From contig NZ_MDEQ02000012.1 of the NCBI RefSeq assembly GCF_001883705.2, forward strand, positions 62,001 through 126,000: a stretch of 64,000 nucleotides of DNA, in the 5' to 3' direction. This DNA is from Burkholderia catarinensis (lineage in GTDB: Bacteria; Pseudomonadota; Gammaproteobacteria; Burkholderiales; Burkholderiaceae). Of this stretch, positions 44,655-58,627 are shown in pieces (position 1 is the first letter of the stretch; each line of letters opens with the position of its first letter). A model generated the notes under the pieces. It was not told the DNA's origin. It did not search any database and was given only the letters and a program-made list of their open reading frames with translations. Made by a program: the position numbers and the translations under genes.

Positions 44655-46145
44655 TCAGGCGCGTGCGGGCGATGCGACGCCGTAAATCTCGGCGCTGTCG
44701 TCCTCTTCGCGCAACCGGCGCGCAAGCTGGTGCGCTTCGCGGCGCGTCGCGACGGCCGGCGGCGAGCCCTTCAGCGGCTGGCGCGCGGTTTCCGCGAGCG
44801 CGACGACCGACACGATGCCGATCACGGCGGCGCCCATCATGTAGTACGCGGGCATCATCAGGTTGTGGGTGACCTCGACGAGCCACGCGGTCACCAGCGG
44901 CGTCGTGCCGCCGAACAGCGACACCGACACGTTGAAGCCGATCGCGAGCGCGCCGTAGCGGATCTCGGTCGGGAACAGCGCCGGCAGTGCCGACGGCATC
45001 ACGCCGGTGAAGCACGACAGCAGCACGCCGAGGATCAGCAGGCCGCCGAATACCGATGCCGTGGTGCCCGTATGGATCAGCATCATCGACGGGATCGACA
45101 GCACGAGCAGGCCCACGCAGCCGGCCAGCATCACGGGCTTGCGGCCGACCTTGTCGGACAGGCGGCCGGCGTAGAGCGTCATCGGCATCATCAGCACCAT
45201 CACGAGCAGCACGAGCACGAGGCTGTGCGATTCGTCGAAGTGCAGCGTCGACGACATGAAGCTCGGCAGGTACGACAGCACCATGTAGTCGGTCACGTTG
45301 AAGATCAGCACGAGGCCGACGCACAGCAGCAGCGCACGCCAGTTGCGCATCAGCGTTTCGCGGAAGCGCGCCTTCGGCACGGCCTTGTCCTGCGCTTCGC
45401 GCTCTTCGGCCTGGCGCTTGAACGCGGGCGTTTCCTCGAGCTTCATCCGGATGTAGAGGCCGATCAGGCCGAGCGGGCCGGCGATCAGGAACGGCACGCG
45501 CCAGCCCCACGACAGCAGCGCTTCCTGCGACAGCGACGCGGTGAGCAGCGCGACCACGCCCGCACCCATCACGTAACCGATCAGTGTGCCGAACTCGAGG
45601 AAGCTGCCCATGAAGCCGCGGCGCTTGTCGGTCGAGAATTCGGCGATGAAGGTGGCCGCGCCGCCGTATTCGCCGCCGGTCGAGAAGCCCTGCACGAGGC
45701 GGGCCACGAGCAGCAGCACGGGCGCCATGATGCCGATCGACGCATAGCTCGGGATCAGGCCGATCGCGAACGTGCCGGCGGCCATCATGATCATCGTCGC
45801 GGCGAGCACGCGCTGGCGGCCGATACGGTCGCCGAGCGGGCCGAACACCATGCCGCCGAGCGGGCGCACGAGGAATGCGGCCGCGAACGTGCCGAAGGTC
45901 GCGAGCAACTGCGCGGACGGGCTGCTGGACGGGAAGAACACCTTGCCGAGCGTGACGGCGATGTAGCTGTAGACGCCGAAGTCGAACCATTCCATCGCAT
46001 TGCCGATGGCCATCGCGCTGACGGCGCGCTTGAGCAGGCTCTGGTCGACGACGGTGATGTCGTCCGCGGCGAGCGGAGCCTCGCCGGACGGCGAAGCGGA
46101 GGAAGAGGCAGCGGTCGGGCTGACGTGTGTTGCGGTCAAGGTCAT
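44655..46145 (-). CDS. MHS-family transporter, ProP-like (proline/betaine:H+ symporter)
   Basis: The 496-residue inner-membrane protein has AIGNAMEWFDFGVYSYIA in helix 1 and FGPLGDRIGRQRVLA after helix 2, both typical of ProP among MHS carriers, and 12 hydrophobic segments. The C-terminal tail is short and mildly charged (RRLREEDDSAEIYG); the long coiled coil of E. coli ProP is lacking. That makes osmosensing like E. coli ProP less certain. ATG 46145 has AAGGAG. A strong terminator ends it. Confidence 0.88.
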   Translation of the reverse strand: MTLTATHVSPTAASSSASPSGEAPLAADDITVVDQSLLKRAVSAMAIGNAMEWFDFGVYSYIAVTLGKVFFPSSSPSAQLLATFGTFAAAFLVRPLGGMVFGPLGDRIGRQRVLAATMIMMAAGTFAIGLIPSYASIGIMAPVLLLVARLVQGFSTGGEYGGAATFIAEFSTDKRRGFMGSFLEFGTLIGYVMGAGVVALLTASLSQEALLSWGWRVPFLIAGPLGLIGLYIRMKLEETPAFKRQAEEREAQDKAVPKARFRETLMRNWRALLLCVGLVLIFNVTDYMVLSYLPSFMSSTLHFDESHSLVLVLLVMVLMMPMTLYAGRLSDKVGRKPVMLAGCVGLLVLSIPSMMLIHTGTTASVFGGLLILGVLLSCFTGVMPSALPALFPTEIRYGALAIGFNVSVSLFGGTTPLVTAWLVEVTHNLMMPAYYMMGAAVIGIVSVVALAETARQPLKGSPPAVATRREAHQLARRLREEDDSAEIYGVASPARA

Positions 46146-47019
<874 letters not shown>

Positions 47020-47046
47020 GCGTGGCTGCAGCGCGTGCCGGGTGCG

Positions 47047-47781
47047 TCAGGTCGTTTCCGCGGCCCCCGCGTCGGCGGAATTGCGCCACACGCAGGTGCC
47101 CTTGACCGACTTGTCGAGCTCGTCGAGCTGCGCCTGGTGCGCGGCGAGCTCGTCGGCGCTCGCGGCCACCACGGCCAGGTCGAGCGCGGCCAGCGACACG
47201 CGCTGGCCGTTCGCGGCGCTGCCGCCGGCGCCCACGTCGTCGAGCATGTCGATCACGAGGCTGTCCTGGCCGCGCGTCATCGCGAGATACACCTCGGCGA
47301 GCAGCTCCGAGTCGAGCAGTGCGCCGTGCAGCGTCCGGTGCGCGTTGCTGATGCCGAAGCGGTCGCACAGCGCGTCGAGCGAGTTGCGCTTGCCGGGGAA
47401 CATCTGCTTGGCCTGCACGAGCGTGTCGATCACGCCGCCGCACTGTTCGGAAAACGGCGGCAGGCCGAGCCGCGTGAATTCGGCGTCGAGGAAGCCAAGG
47501 TCGAACGGTGCGTTGTGGATGATCAACTCGGCGTCTTTCACGAAGTCGCGGATCTGGTCGGCGACTTCCGCGAATTTCGGCTTGTCGCTGAGGAATTCGG
47601 TCGTGAGGCCGTGCACCGCCAGCGCGCCCGGATCGCTGTCGCGCTCGGGGTTCACGTAGAAGTGCAGGTTGTTGCCGGTGAGCCGCCGGTTCAGCAGCTC
47701 GACGCAGCCGATTTCGATGAGGCGGTCGCCCGTGCGGGCGTTCAGGCCGGTGGTTTCGGTATCGAGAATGATCTGGCGCAT
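47047..47781 (-). CDS. dnaQ: DNA polymerase III epsilon subunit (3'-5' proofreading exonuclease)
   Basis: The 244-residue exonuclease has the DEDDh motifs: IILDTETTG (D7, E9), HNAPFDLGFLD with Asp, and H-x-A-L-x-D in LHGALLDSELLAEVY. It proofreads with the alpha and theta subunits at the replication fork. The C-terminal part binds alpha. The start at 47781 (MRQIILDTE) is standard. It is 38 bp after rnhA, as in many proteobacteria, and in the same direction. Confidence 0.95.
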   Translation of the reverse strand: MRQIILDTETTGLNARTGDRLIEIGCVELLNRRLTGNNLHFYVNPERDSDPGALAVHGLTTEFLSDKPKFAEVADQIRDFVKDAELIIHNAPFDLGFLDAEFTRLGLPPFSEQCGGVIDTLVQAKQMFPGKRNSLDALCDRFGISNAHRTLHGALLDSELLAEVYLAMTRGQDSLVIDMLDDVGAGGSAANGQRVSLAALDLAVVAASADELAAHQAQLDELDKSVKGTCVWRNSADAGAAETT

Positions 47782-47819
47782 GTCTGGAAAAACGAAGGAA
47801 ACAGGGGGGCGGCCGGCGT

Positions 47820-48263
47820 TCAGGCCGTGAGCGATTCGACGCCGCGATTCGCGAGCGCGTCCGCGCGTTCGTTTTCGGGATGGCCCGCGTGGCCCTTGAC
47901 CCAGCGCCACTCGACCTCGTGCTGCGCGACGAGCGCGTCGAGCCGCTTCCACAGGTCGGCGTTCTTCACGGGCGTCTTTGCCGCGGTGATCCAGCCTTTT
48001 TTCTTCCAGCCGTGGATCCACTCGCTGATGCCTTTCTGCACGTATTGCGAGTCGGTATGCACGATCACCTGGCACGGCCGCTTCAGCGCTTCGAGCGCGG
48101 CGATCACGCCCATCAGCTCCATGCGGTTGTTGGTCGTGTTGGGCTCGCCGCCGAACAGCTCCTTTTCGCGGTCGCCGTAGCGCATCAGTGCGCCCCAGCC
48201 GCCGGGGCCGGGGTTGCCCTTGCAGGCGCCGTCGGTATAGATGTCGATGATATCGGTTGTCAT
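47820..48263 (-). CDS. rnhA: ribonuclease HI
   Basis: The 147-residue enzyme cuts RNA in RNA-DNA hybrids. All four acidic active-site residues are seen: D11 ([16 protein letters not shown]), E49 (NNRMELMG), D71 (VHTDSQYV) and D135 (NERADALAN), plus His 125. The ATG overlaps the methyltransferase stop by four bases, so the genes are coupled, and dnaQ follows. Confidence 0.96.
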   Translation of the reverse strand: MTTDIIDIYTDGACKGNPGPGGWGALMRYGDREKELFGGEPNTTNNRMELMGVIAALEALKRPCQVIVHTDSQYVQKGISEWIHGWKKKGWITAAKTPVKNADLWKRLDALVAQHEVEWRWVKGHAGHPENERADALANRGVESLTA

Positions 48264-49072
48264 GAGTGTTCTTGATGGGTGGTCGGGGAGGCCGCCGGCG
48301 TGAGGCCCGGCGCGAGCACGGGCTTCTTCATCCTGATCTGGCCGACGAGGCGCATGCCGCGCACGCGCTTGACGGCCGTGACCATGTAGACGGCGCCGAA
48401 GATCGGCCACCAGCGGTCGCCGGCGGCTTCCATGAAGCCGTAGCGGGCCAGCCACTTGTCGGTAACGAGCGGCGGCCGGTAGCAGCCGAAGCGGCCGCGT
48501 TCGAGGTCGAAGCCGAGCAGCTTGATCCAGTCCTTGAGCCGGATGAACGCGATCTGGTCGCGCGTGGCCGGCACGAACGGGCGGTTCGCCATGCGCCCGA
48601 ACGACTGCCGCATGCCCCACAGGCTGAGCGAGTTGAAGCCGGTGATCACGAGCTGGCCTTCCGGCATCAGCACGCGCTCGGCCTCGCGCAGCAGGCGGTG
48701 CGGGTCGGACGTGAATTCGAGCGTGTGCGGCATCACGATCAGGTCGACGCTTTGCGACTCGAACGGCAGGTCGAGCAGGTCGCACCAGGTCGTGCTGCGC
48801 TCGGCGGGCGCGTGCTCCGGCGCGTGCGCTTCGCGCGCCCACGGATACTGGTACGGCGCGCTCGCGCCGCTTGCCGGATCGAGCACGAGGCCGCGATACG
48901 GCATGCGGTTCTCGCGCAATGCGTCGAGCTGCGGCAGGCCGAGCTGCAGCGCGTGGAACCCGAAGACGTCGGACACGATCCGGTCGAGTTGCGCCTGCTC
49001 CCAGCCGAGCACGTAGCGGCCGGGAGACGAGTCGGTCCAGGCGGGCCAGTCTATAATTTGACGATCAGACAT
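48260..49072 (-). CDS. SAM-dependent methyltransferase
   Basis: The 270-residue class I methyltransferase has a methyltransf_11-type core: [21 protein letters not shown] is split here as [11 protein letters not shown] and [12 protein letters not shown], then [20 protein letters not shown]. The usual G-x-G-x-G motif I is weak ([11 protein letters not shown]). It lies between gloB (divergent, 18-bp gap) and rnhA (overlap), a layout kept in betaproteobacteria. Substrate not known. Confidence 0.87.
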   Translation of the reverse strand: MSDRQIIDWPAWTDSSPGRYVLGWEQAQLDRIVSDVFGFHALQLGLPQLDALRENRMPYRGLVLDPASGASAPYQYPWAREAHAPEHAPAERSTTWCDLLDLPFESQSVDLIVMPHTLEFTSDPHRLLREAERVLMPEGQLVITGFNSLSLWGMRQSFGRMANRPFVPATRDQIAFIRLKDWIKLLGFDLERGRFGCYRPPLVTDKWLARYGFMEAAGDRWWPIFGAVYMVTAVKRVRGMRLVGQIRMKKPVLAPGLTPAASPTTHQEHS

Positions 49073-49090
49073 AACGATGGTTGCGCGCCC

Positions 49091-49897
49091 ATGAACGAGC
49101 TGGAGTACGTGCCGGTTCCGGCATTCGAGGACAACTATATCTGGCTCGTGTCGGACGGCCGCGATGCGATCGCCGTCGATCCGGGTGAAGCCGCGCCCGT
49201 ACGCCGGGTTCTTGCCGAACGAGGCTGGCGGTTGACCGCTATTTTACTCACGCACCACCACGCCGACCATGTCGGCGGTGTCGAGGCGCTGAGAAACAGC
49301 CAACCGGACGATGTTCCGCTTGCCGTTTACGGCCCCGCGGCCGAGGCGATCGGCGTGGTCACGCGGCCGCTCGCGGGCGGCGATCGCGTGGCGCTCGACG
49401 CGCCGGCCGTCGCGTTCGACGTGCTGGACGTGCCGGGTCATACGCGCGGCCACATCGCCTATTTCCAGGCGGCCGGGCACGGCGCCGCGGCGCCGCACGT
49501 GTTCTGCGGCGACACGCTGTTCTCGTGCGGCTGCGGCCGCCTGTTCGAAGGCACGCCCGCGCAGATGCTCGCGTCGCTCGACGCGCTCGCGGCGCTGCCG
49601 GGCGACACGCGCGTGCATTGCGCACACGAATACACGCTGTCGAACATCCGCTTCGCACTCGCGTGCGAGCCCGGCAATGCGGCGCTCGCCGCGTGGCGCG
49701 ACGACGCGCAGGCGCTGCGCGCACGCGGCGTGCCGACGCTGCCCACTACGATCGCGCACGAGCGCGCCGTTAACCCGTTCATGCGGGCGGACAGCGATGC
49801 GATCCGCGCGACGCTCGAGACCGAACTGCACGAAACGGTGCCGGATCGTCTGGCGGCGTTCACGCTGATGCGCGAATGGAAAAACCGGTTCCGATGA
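49091..49897 (+). CDS. gloB: hydroxyacylglutathione hydrolase (glyoxalase II)
   Basis: The 268-residue metallo-beta-lactamase-fold enzyme splits S-lactoylglutathione to lactate and glutathione, ending methylglyoxal detoxification. Metal ligands are THHHADH (54-60), VPGHTRGH, FCGDTLFSCGCGRLFEG and HCAHEYT. The C-terminal glutathione-binding region has PFMRADSDAIRATL. The start at 49091 is only 18 bp from the divergent methyltransferase gene. Confidence 0.94.
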   Translation: MNELEYVPVPAFEDNYIWLVSDGRDAIAVDPGEAAPVRRVLAERGWRLTAILLTHHHADHVGGVEALRNSQPDDVPLAVYGPAAEAIGVVTRPLAGGDRVALDAPAVAFDVLDVPGHTRGHIAYFQAAGHGAAAPHVFCGDTLFSCGCGRLFEGTPAQMLASLDALAALPGDTRVHCAHEYTLSNIRFALACEPGNAALAAWRDDAQALRARGVPTLPTTIAHERAVNPFMRADSDAIRATLETELHETVPDRLAAFTLMREWKNRFR

Positions 49898-49982
49898 TCA
49901 TTTTCGGAGGACTCCAAAGCTCAGGCGGAGCTTGTAAAAATTGCTCCAAATGTAGGATTTCGCTGAGTTTTCGGTGTTTTTA

Positions 49983-50011
49983 TTGACGTGAAGCACGCAC
50001 TTCCGTAGTAT
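49983..50011 (+). promoter_or_regulatory. sigma-70-type promoter of mltD
   Basis: TTGACG (49983-49988) and TAGTAT (50006-50011) are spaced by 17 bp, a good housekeeping promoter. It lies 37 bp before the mltD start, in an AT-rich stretch. Confidence 0.75.
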
Positions 50012-50048
50012 CGCCAGCAATTTCCAGCCGTCGGAAGCCGAGATTTTC

Positions 50049-51623
50049 ATGCGACTTATATTGAGTGCGATGGTGGTCCTGCTGCTCGCCGCTTGTGCGA
50101 GCCAGGCTCCTGTCGCCAACAACGCCGCCGATTCGCAGGCGACGTCCAGCTACCTCCGTAAATCAGCCACCGCCAAAGAAACTGTCGACGTCGACAAGCA
50201 ATCCGTCGGCGACCTGACCAGTGCCGACCCCGATCTCTGGGGGCGCATCCGCCGTGGCTTCCAGATGCCCGACCTGCAGAGCGACCTCGTCGACATGCAG
50301 ACGACCTGGTACACGCAGCGGCCCGATTACGTGCAGCGCATGACCGAGCGCTCGCAGAAGTACCTGTATCACATCGTCGAGGAGCTCGAGGCGCGTCACA
50401 TGCCGACCGAGCTCGCGCTGCTGCCGTTCATCGAATCCGCGTACAACCCGCAGGCGCTGTCGGTCGCGAAGGCGGCCGGCATGTGGCAGTTCATGCCCGG
50501 CACGGGCCGCACGTACAACCTGAAGCGCAACATGTGGCAGGACGAGCGCCGCGACGTGCTCGCGTCGACGAGTGCCGCGCTCGACTACCTGTCGCGCCTG
50601 CATGACATGTTCGGCGACTGGTATTTGGCGCTGGCCGCGTACAACTGGGGCGAGGGCAACGTGCAGCGCGCGATCGCGCGCAACCAGGCGGCCGGGCTGC
50701 CGACCGACTACCAGAGCCTGCGGATGCCGAACGAGACGCGCAACTACGTGCCGAAGCTGCAGGCGGTGAAGAACATCATCGCGAGCCCGCAGCAGTACGG
50801 ACTGACGCTGCCGGACATCCCGAACCACCCGTATTTCGTGACGGTCACGACGTCGCGCGACATCGACGTCGCGGTTGCCGCGAAGCTCGCAAACCTGTCG
50901 CTCGACGAGTTCCGCTCGCTGAACCCGTCGTTCGCGAAGCCGGTGATTCTCGGCGCGACCGATCCGCAGATCCTGCTGCCGTTCGACAACGCGTCGGCGT
51001 TCGAGAAGAGCCTGAAGGCATACAACGGCCAGCTTTCGACGTGGACCACCTATACGGTCAGCGAACGTGCGCGGCCGGCGGCGATCGCCGAGAAGATCGG
51101 CGTGGACGCCGATACGCTGATGTCGGTCAACAAGATTCCGGCCGGCATGCGCCTGAAGCCGGGTTCGACGATCGTCGTGCCGCGCGGCGACGACGATGAC
51201 GAGGACATCAGCGCCGACGTCGCCGAAAACGGCGCGCTCGCGATGGAACCCGACGTGCCCGACACACGCAAGATGCTGATCCGCGTGCGCCGCAAGCAGT
51301 CGATGGCGGCGATCGCCGGCCGCTACGGCGTATCGGTCGGCCAGCTCAAGGCGTGGAACCGCACGCACCGCGATCTCGCGATGCCGGGCCAGGCGCTCGT
51401 GCTGCACGTGCCGGTCGGTCGTTCGGTGCCGGCCGAGCCGGGTCCGGAGCGGATCGCGACGTCGGCCGGCGGTGCGCGCATCGAGCGCGCGAGCCTGTCG
51501 GTGGGCGGCAAGTCGCATGGCGCGAAGCGCGGCGCCGCGAAGCCGGCGGCCAAATCGACGAAGGCGGCTCCCGCGAAAGCCGCGCCGGCCAACGCCGCCG
51601 CGCACAAGGGCAAGAAGAAATAA
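50049..51623 (+). CDS. mltD: membrane-bound lytic murein transglycosylase D
   Basis: The 524-residue lipoprotein (MRLILSAMVVLLLAAC, lipobox LAAC, Cys 16) cuts peptidoglycan between MurNAc and GlcNAc. The SLT domain lies at about 110-235 with the catalytic Glu in LLPFIESAYNPQA, followed by AAGMWQFMPGTG and ALAAYNWGEGNV. Two LysM-like regions follow at about 335-380 and 415-460 (YGVSVGQLKAWN). The tail from about 480 is Lys/Ala-rich. It has its own promoter and a strong terminator. Confidence 0.93.
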   Translation: MRLILSAMVVLLLAACASQAPVANNAADSQATSSYLRKSATAKETVDVDKQSVGDLTSADPDLWGRIRRGFQMPDLQSDLVDMQTTWYTQRPDYVQRMTERSQKYLYHIVEELEARHMPTELALLPFIESAYNPQALSVAKAAGMWQFMPGTGRTYNLKRNMWQDERRDVLASTSAALDYLSRLHDMFGDWYLALAAYNWGEGNVQRAIARNQAAGLPTDYQSLRMPNETRNYVPKLQAVKNIIASPQQYGLTLPDIPNHPYFVTVTTSRDIDVAVAAKLANLSLDEFRSLNPSFAKPVILGATDPQILLPFDNASAFEKSLKAYNGQLSTWTTYTVSERARPAAIAEKIGVDADTLMSVNKIPAGMRLKPGSTIVVPRGDDDDEDISADVAENGALAMEPDVPDTRKMLIRVRRKQSMAAIAGRYGVSVGQLKAWNRTHRDLAMPGQALVLHVPVGRSVPAEPGPERIATSAGGARIERASLSVGGKSHGAKRGAAKPAAKSTKAAPAKAAPANAAAHKGKKK

Positions 51624-51694
51624 CGCGGCTGCGAACGCATCGTGCGGCCGATCCGGTCCGCGCGATTGGGCTATGATCCGACGAAATGCGACGA

Positions 51695-51724
51695 AACGCC
51701 GTCACCGAGGTGACGGCGTTTTCG
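51695..51724. terminator. intrinsic terminator after mltD
   Basis: AACGCCGTCACC (51695-51706) pairs exactly with GGTGACGGCGTT (51709-51720), followed by TTCGTTT. It is nearly symmetric and may work in both directions. Confidence 0.85.
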
Positions 51725-51780
51725 TTTGTGCGCGGCGCGGGGGCGCTGCTTCGGGCGTCTTCATATAACAAGGGGAAGCG

Positions 51781-52998
51781 ATGTCGTCGGTGCAGGTGAG
51801 GGTGCTCGCGCTGTTTTCGATCGGGTATTTCGTGTCGTATGTGTTTCGTGGCGTGAATCTGGGCTTCGCGCCGTTCGTCACGCACGAGCTCGGGTTGTCG
51901 GCTGCCGATCTCGGCCTGCTCACCAGTCTCTATTTCCTCGGCTTCGCGGGCGCGCAGATCCCGGCCGGCGTGATGCTCGACCACTTCGGCCCGCGCCGCG
52001 TGACGGCCGGCATGCTGCTGTTCGCGGCGGCCGGTGCGGCCGTGTTCGGTGCCGCGCACGGCATCGGCACGATGATGGTCGGCCGGCTGCTGATCGGCGT
52101 CGGCGTGTCGGTGTGTCTCGGCGCGGCGTTCAAGGCGCTCGCGCAGCATTTCCCGGTTGGCCGGCTGCCGCTCGTCAACGGCCTCGTGATGGCCGTCGGC
52201 GGCCTCGGCGGCGTCATGGTCGGTTCGCCGCTGACCTGGCTGCTCGGCTGGACGAGCTGGCGCGCGATCTGTTTCGGCCTCGCGGTGCTGACGGTGGCCG
52301 TCGCGGCCTCGATCGGGTTGGGCGCGCCCGAAGTGAAGCAGGCGCGTCACCAGGGCGGGCTCGTCAGCCAGTTCAAGGGCACGTGGCACATCCTGAGCAG
52401 CCGCGCGTTCTGGAAGCTCTCGTCGTTCTCCGTCGTCACGCAGGGCGTGTTCTATGCGATGCAGTCGCTTTGGGTCGGGCCCTACCTGCGCGACGTCGCG
52501 GGGTTCGATGCGCCGCATGCCGCGCGCCTCGTGTCGGTGCTCGGTTTCGCGATGATGGTCGGCTGTGTCGGCTTCGGCGCCGCGGCGCGCGTGCTCGAGC
52601 GGCGCGGCGTGTCCGTCTACGCGTTCTGCGGCGTGGGCATGGCGCTGTTCGTCGCGACGCAGGTCGCGATCGTTGCGCGCGTGCCGTTGCCGCCGGCCGT
52701 GCTGTGGGCTGCATACGGGATGTTCGGCGGCGTCGGCATCCTGACCTACGCGGTGATGGCCGGGCACTTTCCCGCCCATCTGATCGGCCGCGCGAACACG
52801 ACGCTCACGCTCGTGATCTTCCTGCTGATCTTTGCGTTCCAGATCGGCGTCGGCGCGGTGCTGTCGCACTGGCCGGCGATCGACGGCCGTTATCCGGCCG
52901 CTGCGCACATTACCGCGTGGGGCGTGCTGCTCGCGCTGCAGCTCGCGAGCGCGGTCTGGTACGGTTGGCCCGCGCGCGGCACTGGCCAAGCGCACTGA
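51781..52998 (+). CDS. MFS transporter
   Basis: The 405-residue inner-membrane protein has 12 hydrophobic segments and MFS marks: GYFVSYVFRGVNLGFAPF in helix 1, PAGVMLDHFGPRRVTAG in the loop after helix 2 and GRLLIGVGVSVCLGAAFKAL in helix 4. It resembles the NNP/glycerol-3-phosphate-like anion or sugar-acid carriers, but the substrate is not known. AGGGGAAG lies just before ATG 51781. Confidence 0.87.
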   Translation: MSSVQVRVLALFSIGYFVSYVFRGVNLGFAPFVTHELGLSAADLGLLTSLYFLGFAGAQIPAGVMLDHFGPRRVTAGMLLFAAAGAAVFGAAHGIGTMMVGRLLIGVGVSVCLGAAFKALAQHFPVGRLPLVNGLVMAVGGLGGVMVGSPLTWLLGWTSWRAICFGLAVLTVAVAASIGLGAPEVKQARHQGGLVSQFKGTWHILSSRAFWKLSSFSVVTQGVFYAMQSLWVGPYLRDVAGFDAPHAARLVSVLGFAMMVGCVGFGAAARVLERRGVSVYAFCGVGMALFVATQVAIVARVPLPPAVLWAAYGMFGGVGILTYAVMAGHFPAHLIGRANTTLTLVIFLLIFAFQIGVGAVLSHWPAIDGRYPAAAHITAWGVLLALQLASAVWYGWPARGTGQAH

Positions 52999-53362
52999 TC
53001 CGGCGGTACGCTGGGGGTAGGGCGGCCGCGGAAACGGGGCCGCAGCCCGTTGCGCCGCGTTGCCGGGCATGGCGCACGCATGGTCGGGTGGCCATATCAA
53101 TTGAAGATAGGGCCATTTTCAGGCTATAATTTGAAAGTTTGTGCTGATCAACCTCGCACCCTAGCGCCTACCTCATTCATCCCGTTCATCCGCCGCACGC
53201 CGCCTGCCGGGCGATGCCGCGAAGCCTCGTGCGCCATGCGCCGGGTTCGCGTCTCGACAACGCAGGCCGCGTCCAGCTAGCGACCGCGCGCGCTCACGCA
53301 GCGCGGCGCTTGCGCGGCAGGGTAAACAGGTCGGCAGCAGGGTGTTCCCCAAGGAGCCTCCC
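52999..53362 (+). promoter_or_regulatory. intergenic region with carA promoter and long leader
   Basis: GCGGCC/GGCCGC around 53021-53044 may form a weak stop hairpin for the MFS gene. The carA promoter is at 53101-53130. The leader from about 53137 to 53362 (about 225 nt) has no clear small gene; pyrimidine or arginine control through it is possible. Confidence 0.5.
53101..53130 (+). promoter_or_regulatory. sigma-70-type promoter of the carA operon
   Basis: TTGAAG (53101-53106) and a perfect TATAAT (53125-53130) are 18 bp apart, in a locally AT-rich stretch. Confidence 0.7.
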
Positions 53363-54508
53363 GTGTTGCCGTCTTTTACTCCCGCCTTGCTTGCACTCGC
53401 CGACGGCACGGTCTTTCGTGGTTATTCGATCGGGGCCGAAGGCCATACGATCGGCGAAGTCGTGTTCAATACCGCGATCACCGGTTATCAGGAAATCCTC
53501 ACTGATCCGAGCTACTCGCGCCAGATCGTCACGCTCACGTACCCGCATATCGGCAACGTCGGCGTCAATGCCGAAGACGTCGAAGCCACGAAAGTCCATG
53601 CCGCCGGCCTGATCATCCGTGATCTGCCCACGCTCGCATCGAACTTCCGCATGGACCGCACGCTCGGCGATTACCTGCGCGACGAAGGCGTCGTCGCGAT
53701 CGCCGGCATCGACACCCGCAAGCTGACCCGCATCCTGCGCGACAAGGGCGCGCAGAACGGCTGCATCCTGACGGGCTCGGATGACGAGGCGAAGGCGATC
53801 GAGCTCGCGCGCTCGTTCCCGGGCCTCGCGGGCATGGATCTCGCGAAGGTCGTGTCGACCGCGAAGCCGTTCGAGTGGAAGCAGACCGAATGGCGCCTCG
53901 AAGGCGGCTACGGCATGCAGGAAGCGCCGAAGTACCGCGTCGTCGCGTACGATTTCGGCGTCAAGTACAACATCCTGCGCATGCTCGCGGAGCGCGGCTG
54001 CCAAGTGACGGTGCTGCCCGCACAGGCCAGCGCAGCCGATGCGCTCGCGCTGAATCCGGACGGCATCTTCCTGTCGAACGGCCCCGGCGATCCGGAGCCG
54101 TGCGATTACGCGATCGCGGCCACCAAGGAATTCATCGAACGCGGCGTGCCGACCTTCGGCATCTGCCTCGGTCACCAGATCATGGGCCTCGCGGTCGGCG
54201 CCAAGACGCTGAAGATGAAGACGGGCCACCACGGCGCGAACCACCCGGTGAAGGATCTCGGCGACGGCCGTGTCGTGATCACGTCGCAGAACCACGGCTT
54301 CGCGGTCGACGCGGATTCGCTGCCGGCCAACGCGCGCGTGACGCACGTGTCGCTGTTCGATGGCACGCTGCAGGGCTTCGAGCTCACCGACAAGCCGGCA
54401 TTCTGCTTCCAGGGCCACCCGGAAGCATCGCCGGGCCCGCACGACATCGGCTATCTGTTCGACCGTTTCACCGCGCTGATGGACGCGGCGAAGCAGCGCA
54501 CCGCTTAA
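53363..54508 (+). CDS. carA: carbamoyl-phosphate synthase small subunit (glutaminase)
   Basis: The 381-residue subunit takes ammonia from glutamine for carbamoyl phosphate, used for arginine and pyrimidines. The N-terminal domain has [12 protein letters not shown]; the class I amidotransferase domain has the active Cys in [13 protein letters not shown] and the closing His/Glu in QGHPEASPG. The start is GTG 53363, six bases after AAGGAG (53351-53356); a GTG at 53342 would put this site inside the gene. It is the first gene of carA-leuE-carB-greA. Confidence 0.95.
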   Translation: MLPSFTPALLALADGTVFRGYSIGAEGHTIGEVVFNTAITGYQEILTDPSYSRQIVTLTYPHIGNVGVNAEDVEATKVHAAGLIIRDLPTLASNFRMDRTLGDYLRDEGVVAIAGIDTRKLTRILRDKGAQNGCILTGSDDEAKAIELARSFPGLAGMDLAKVVSTAKPFEWKQTEWRLEGGYGMQEAPKYRVVAYDFGVKYNILRMLAERGCQVTVLPAQASAADALALNPDGIFLSNGPGDPEPCDYAIAATKEFIERGVPTFGICLGHQIMGLAVGAKTLKMKTGHHGANHPVKDLGDGRVVITSQNHGFAVDADSLPANARVTHVSLFDGTLQGFELTDKPAFCFQGHPEASPGPHDIGYLFDRFTALMDAAKQRTA

Positions 54509-54545
54509 CGTTACCGACGCAACCGAAGGACGGGAGATTCGCATC

Positions 54546-55205
54546 ATGTTCGGCCACGCACTCGGCATCACGGATATCTGGACCTACGTGTTCGGCGTGA
54601 TCTTCATCATCCTGCTGCCGGGGCCGAACTCGATGTACGTGCTGTCGCTCGCGGCGCAGCGCGGCGTGAAGGCCGGCTATCGCGCGGCCTGCGGGGTGTT
54701 CGTCGGCGACACGGTACTGATGGTGCTGTCCGCCGCGGGCGTCGCGTCGCTGCTGAAGGCGAACCCGCTGCTGTTCTCCGTCGTCAAGTACGGCGGCGCC
54801 GCGTATCTGCTCTACATCGGCACCGGCATGCTGCGCAGCGCGTGGCAGAAGCTGCGCGCGCCGGCCAATGCACCGGCCGACGCGCCGCGCGCGGTCGACG
54901 GCGAGCGGCCGTTTCGCAAGGCGCTGATCGTGAGCCTGCTGAATCCGAAGGCGATCCTGTTCTTCATCTCGTTCTTCATCCAGTTCGTCGACCCGGCATT
55001 CCCGCATCCCGCGCTGTCGTTCGTCGTGCTCGGGGCGATCGCGCAATGCGCGAGCTTCCTGTACCTGAGCACGCTGATCTTCGCGGGTGCGCGGCTCGCC
55101 GAGCACTTCCGCCGCCGCCGCAAGCTTGCGGCAGGTGCGGCGAGCAGCGTGGGCGGCCTGTTCATCGGTTTCTCGGTGAAGCTCGCGCTGGCTTCCATCA
55201 GCTGA
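54546..55205 (+). CDS. leuE: LysE/RhtB-family amino-acid exporter (LeuE-like)
   Basis: The 219-residue inner-membrane exporter has six hydrophobic segments and the family motif [20 protein letters not shown], as well as [16 protein letters not shown]. It fits LeuE, which exports leucine and related residues. It lies between carA (37-bp gap) and carB (49-bp gap), in the same direction, so it is probably co-transcribed with carbamoyl-phosphate synthase. The reason for the link is not known. Confidence 0.88.
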   Translation: MFGHALGITDIWTYVFGVIFIILLPGPNSMYVLSLAAQRGVKAGYRAACGVFVGDTVLMVLSAAGVASLLKANPLLFSVVKYGGAAYLLYIGTGMLRSAWQKLRAPANAPADAPRAVDGERPFRKALIVSLLNPKAILFFISFFIQFVDPAFPHPALSFVVLGAIAQCASFLYLSTLIFAGARLAEHFRRRRKLAAGAASSVGGLFIGFSVKLALASIS

Positions 55206-55254
55206 GCGCAGCCGGCCGACCCACGACAACGATTACTTATTGAATTCACAAGCC

Positions 55255-58509
<3,255 letters not shown>

Positions 58510-58539
58510 GCAATCAGTTACCTGTCGAAGCAACACGTG

Positions 58540-58599
58540 CCGCGATTAGGCGGTGTTTCCAGTGCATCGGAAACGCGCTTAATCGCGGTGATTTTTTTT
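58540..58599 (+). terminator. long intrinsic terminator between carB and greA
   Basis: CCGCGATTA (58540-58548) pairs exactly with TAATCGCGG (58580-58588), and GTTTCC/GGAAAC continue the stem inside. Eight Ts (58592-58599) follow. It ends 28 bp before greA, so greA needs read-through or its own start. Confidence 0.85.
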
Positions 58600-58627
58600 A
58601 TAGCCGATTTTAGCGATTGAGCCGTTT

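Noticed and set aside
49917-49933. AAGCTC...GAGCTT inverted repeat after gloB as a terminator
   Set aside because: It is a short 6-bp stem without a T-run on the + strand, so it is too weak to call.
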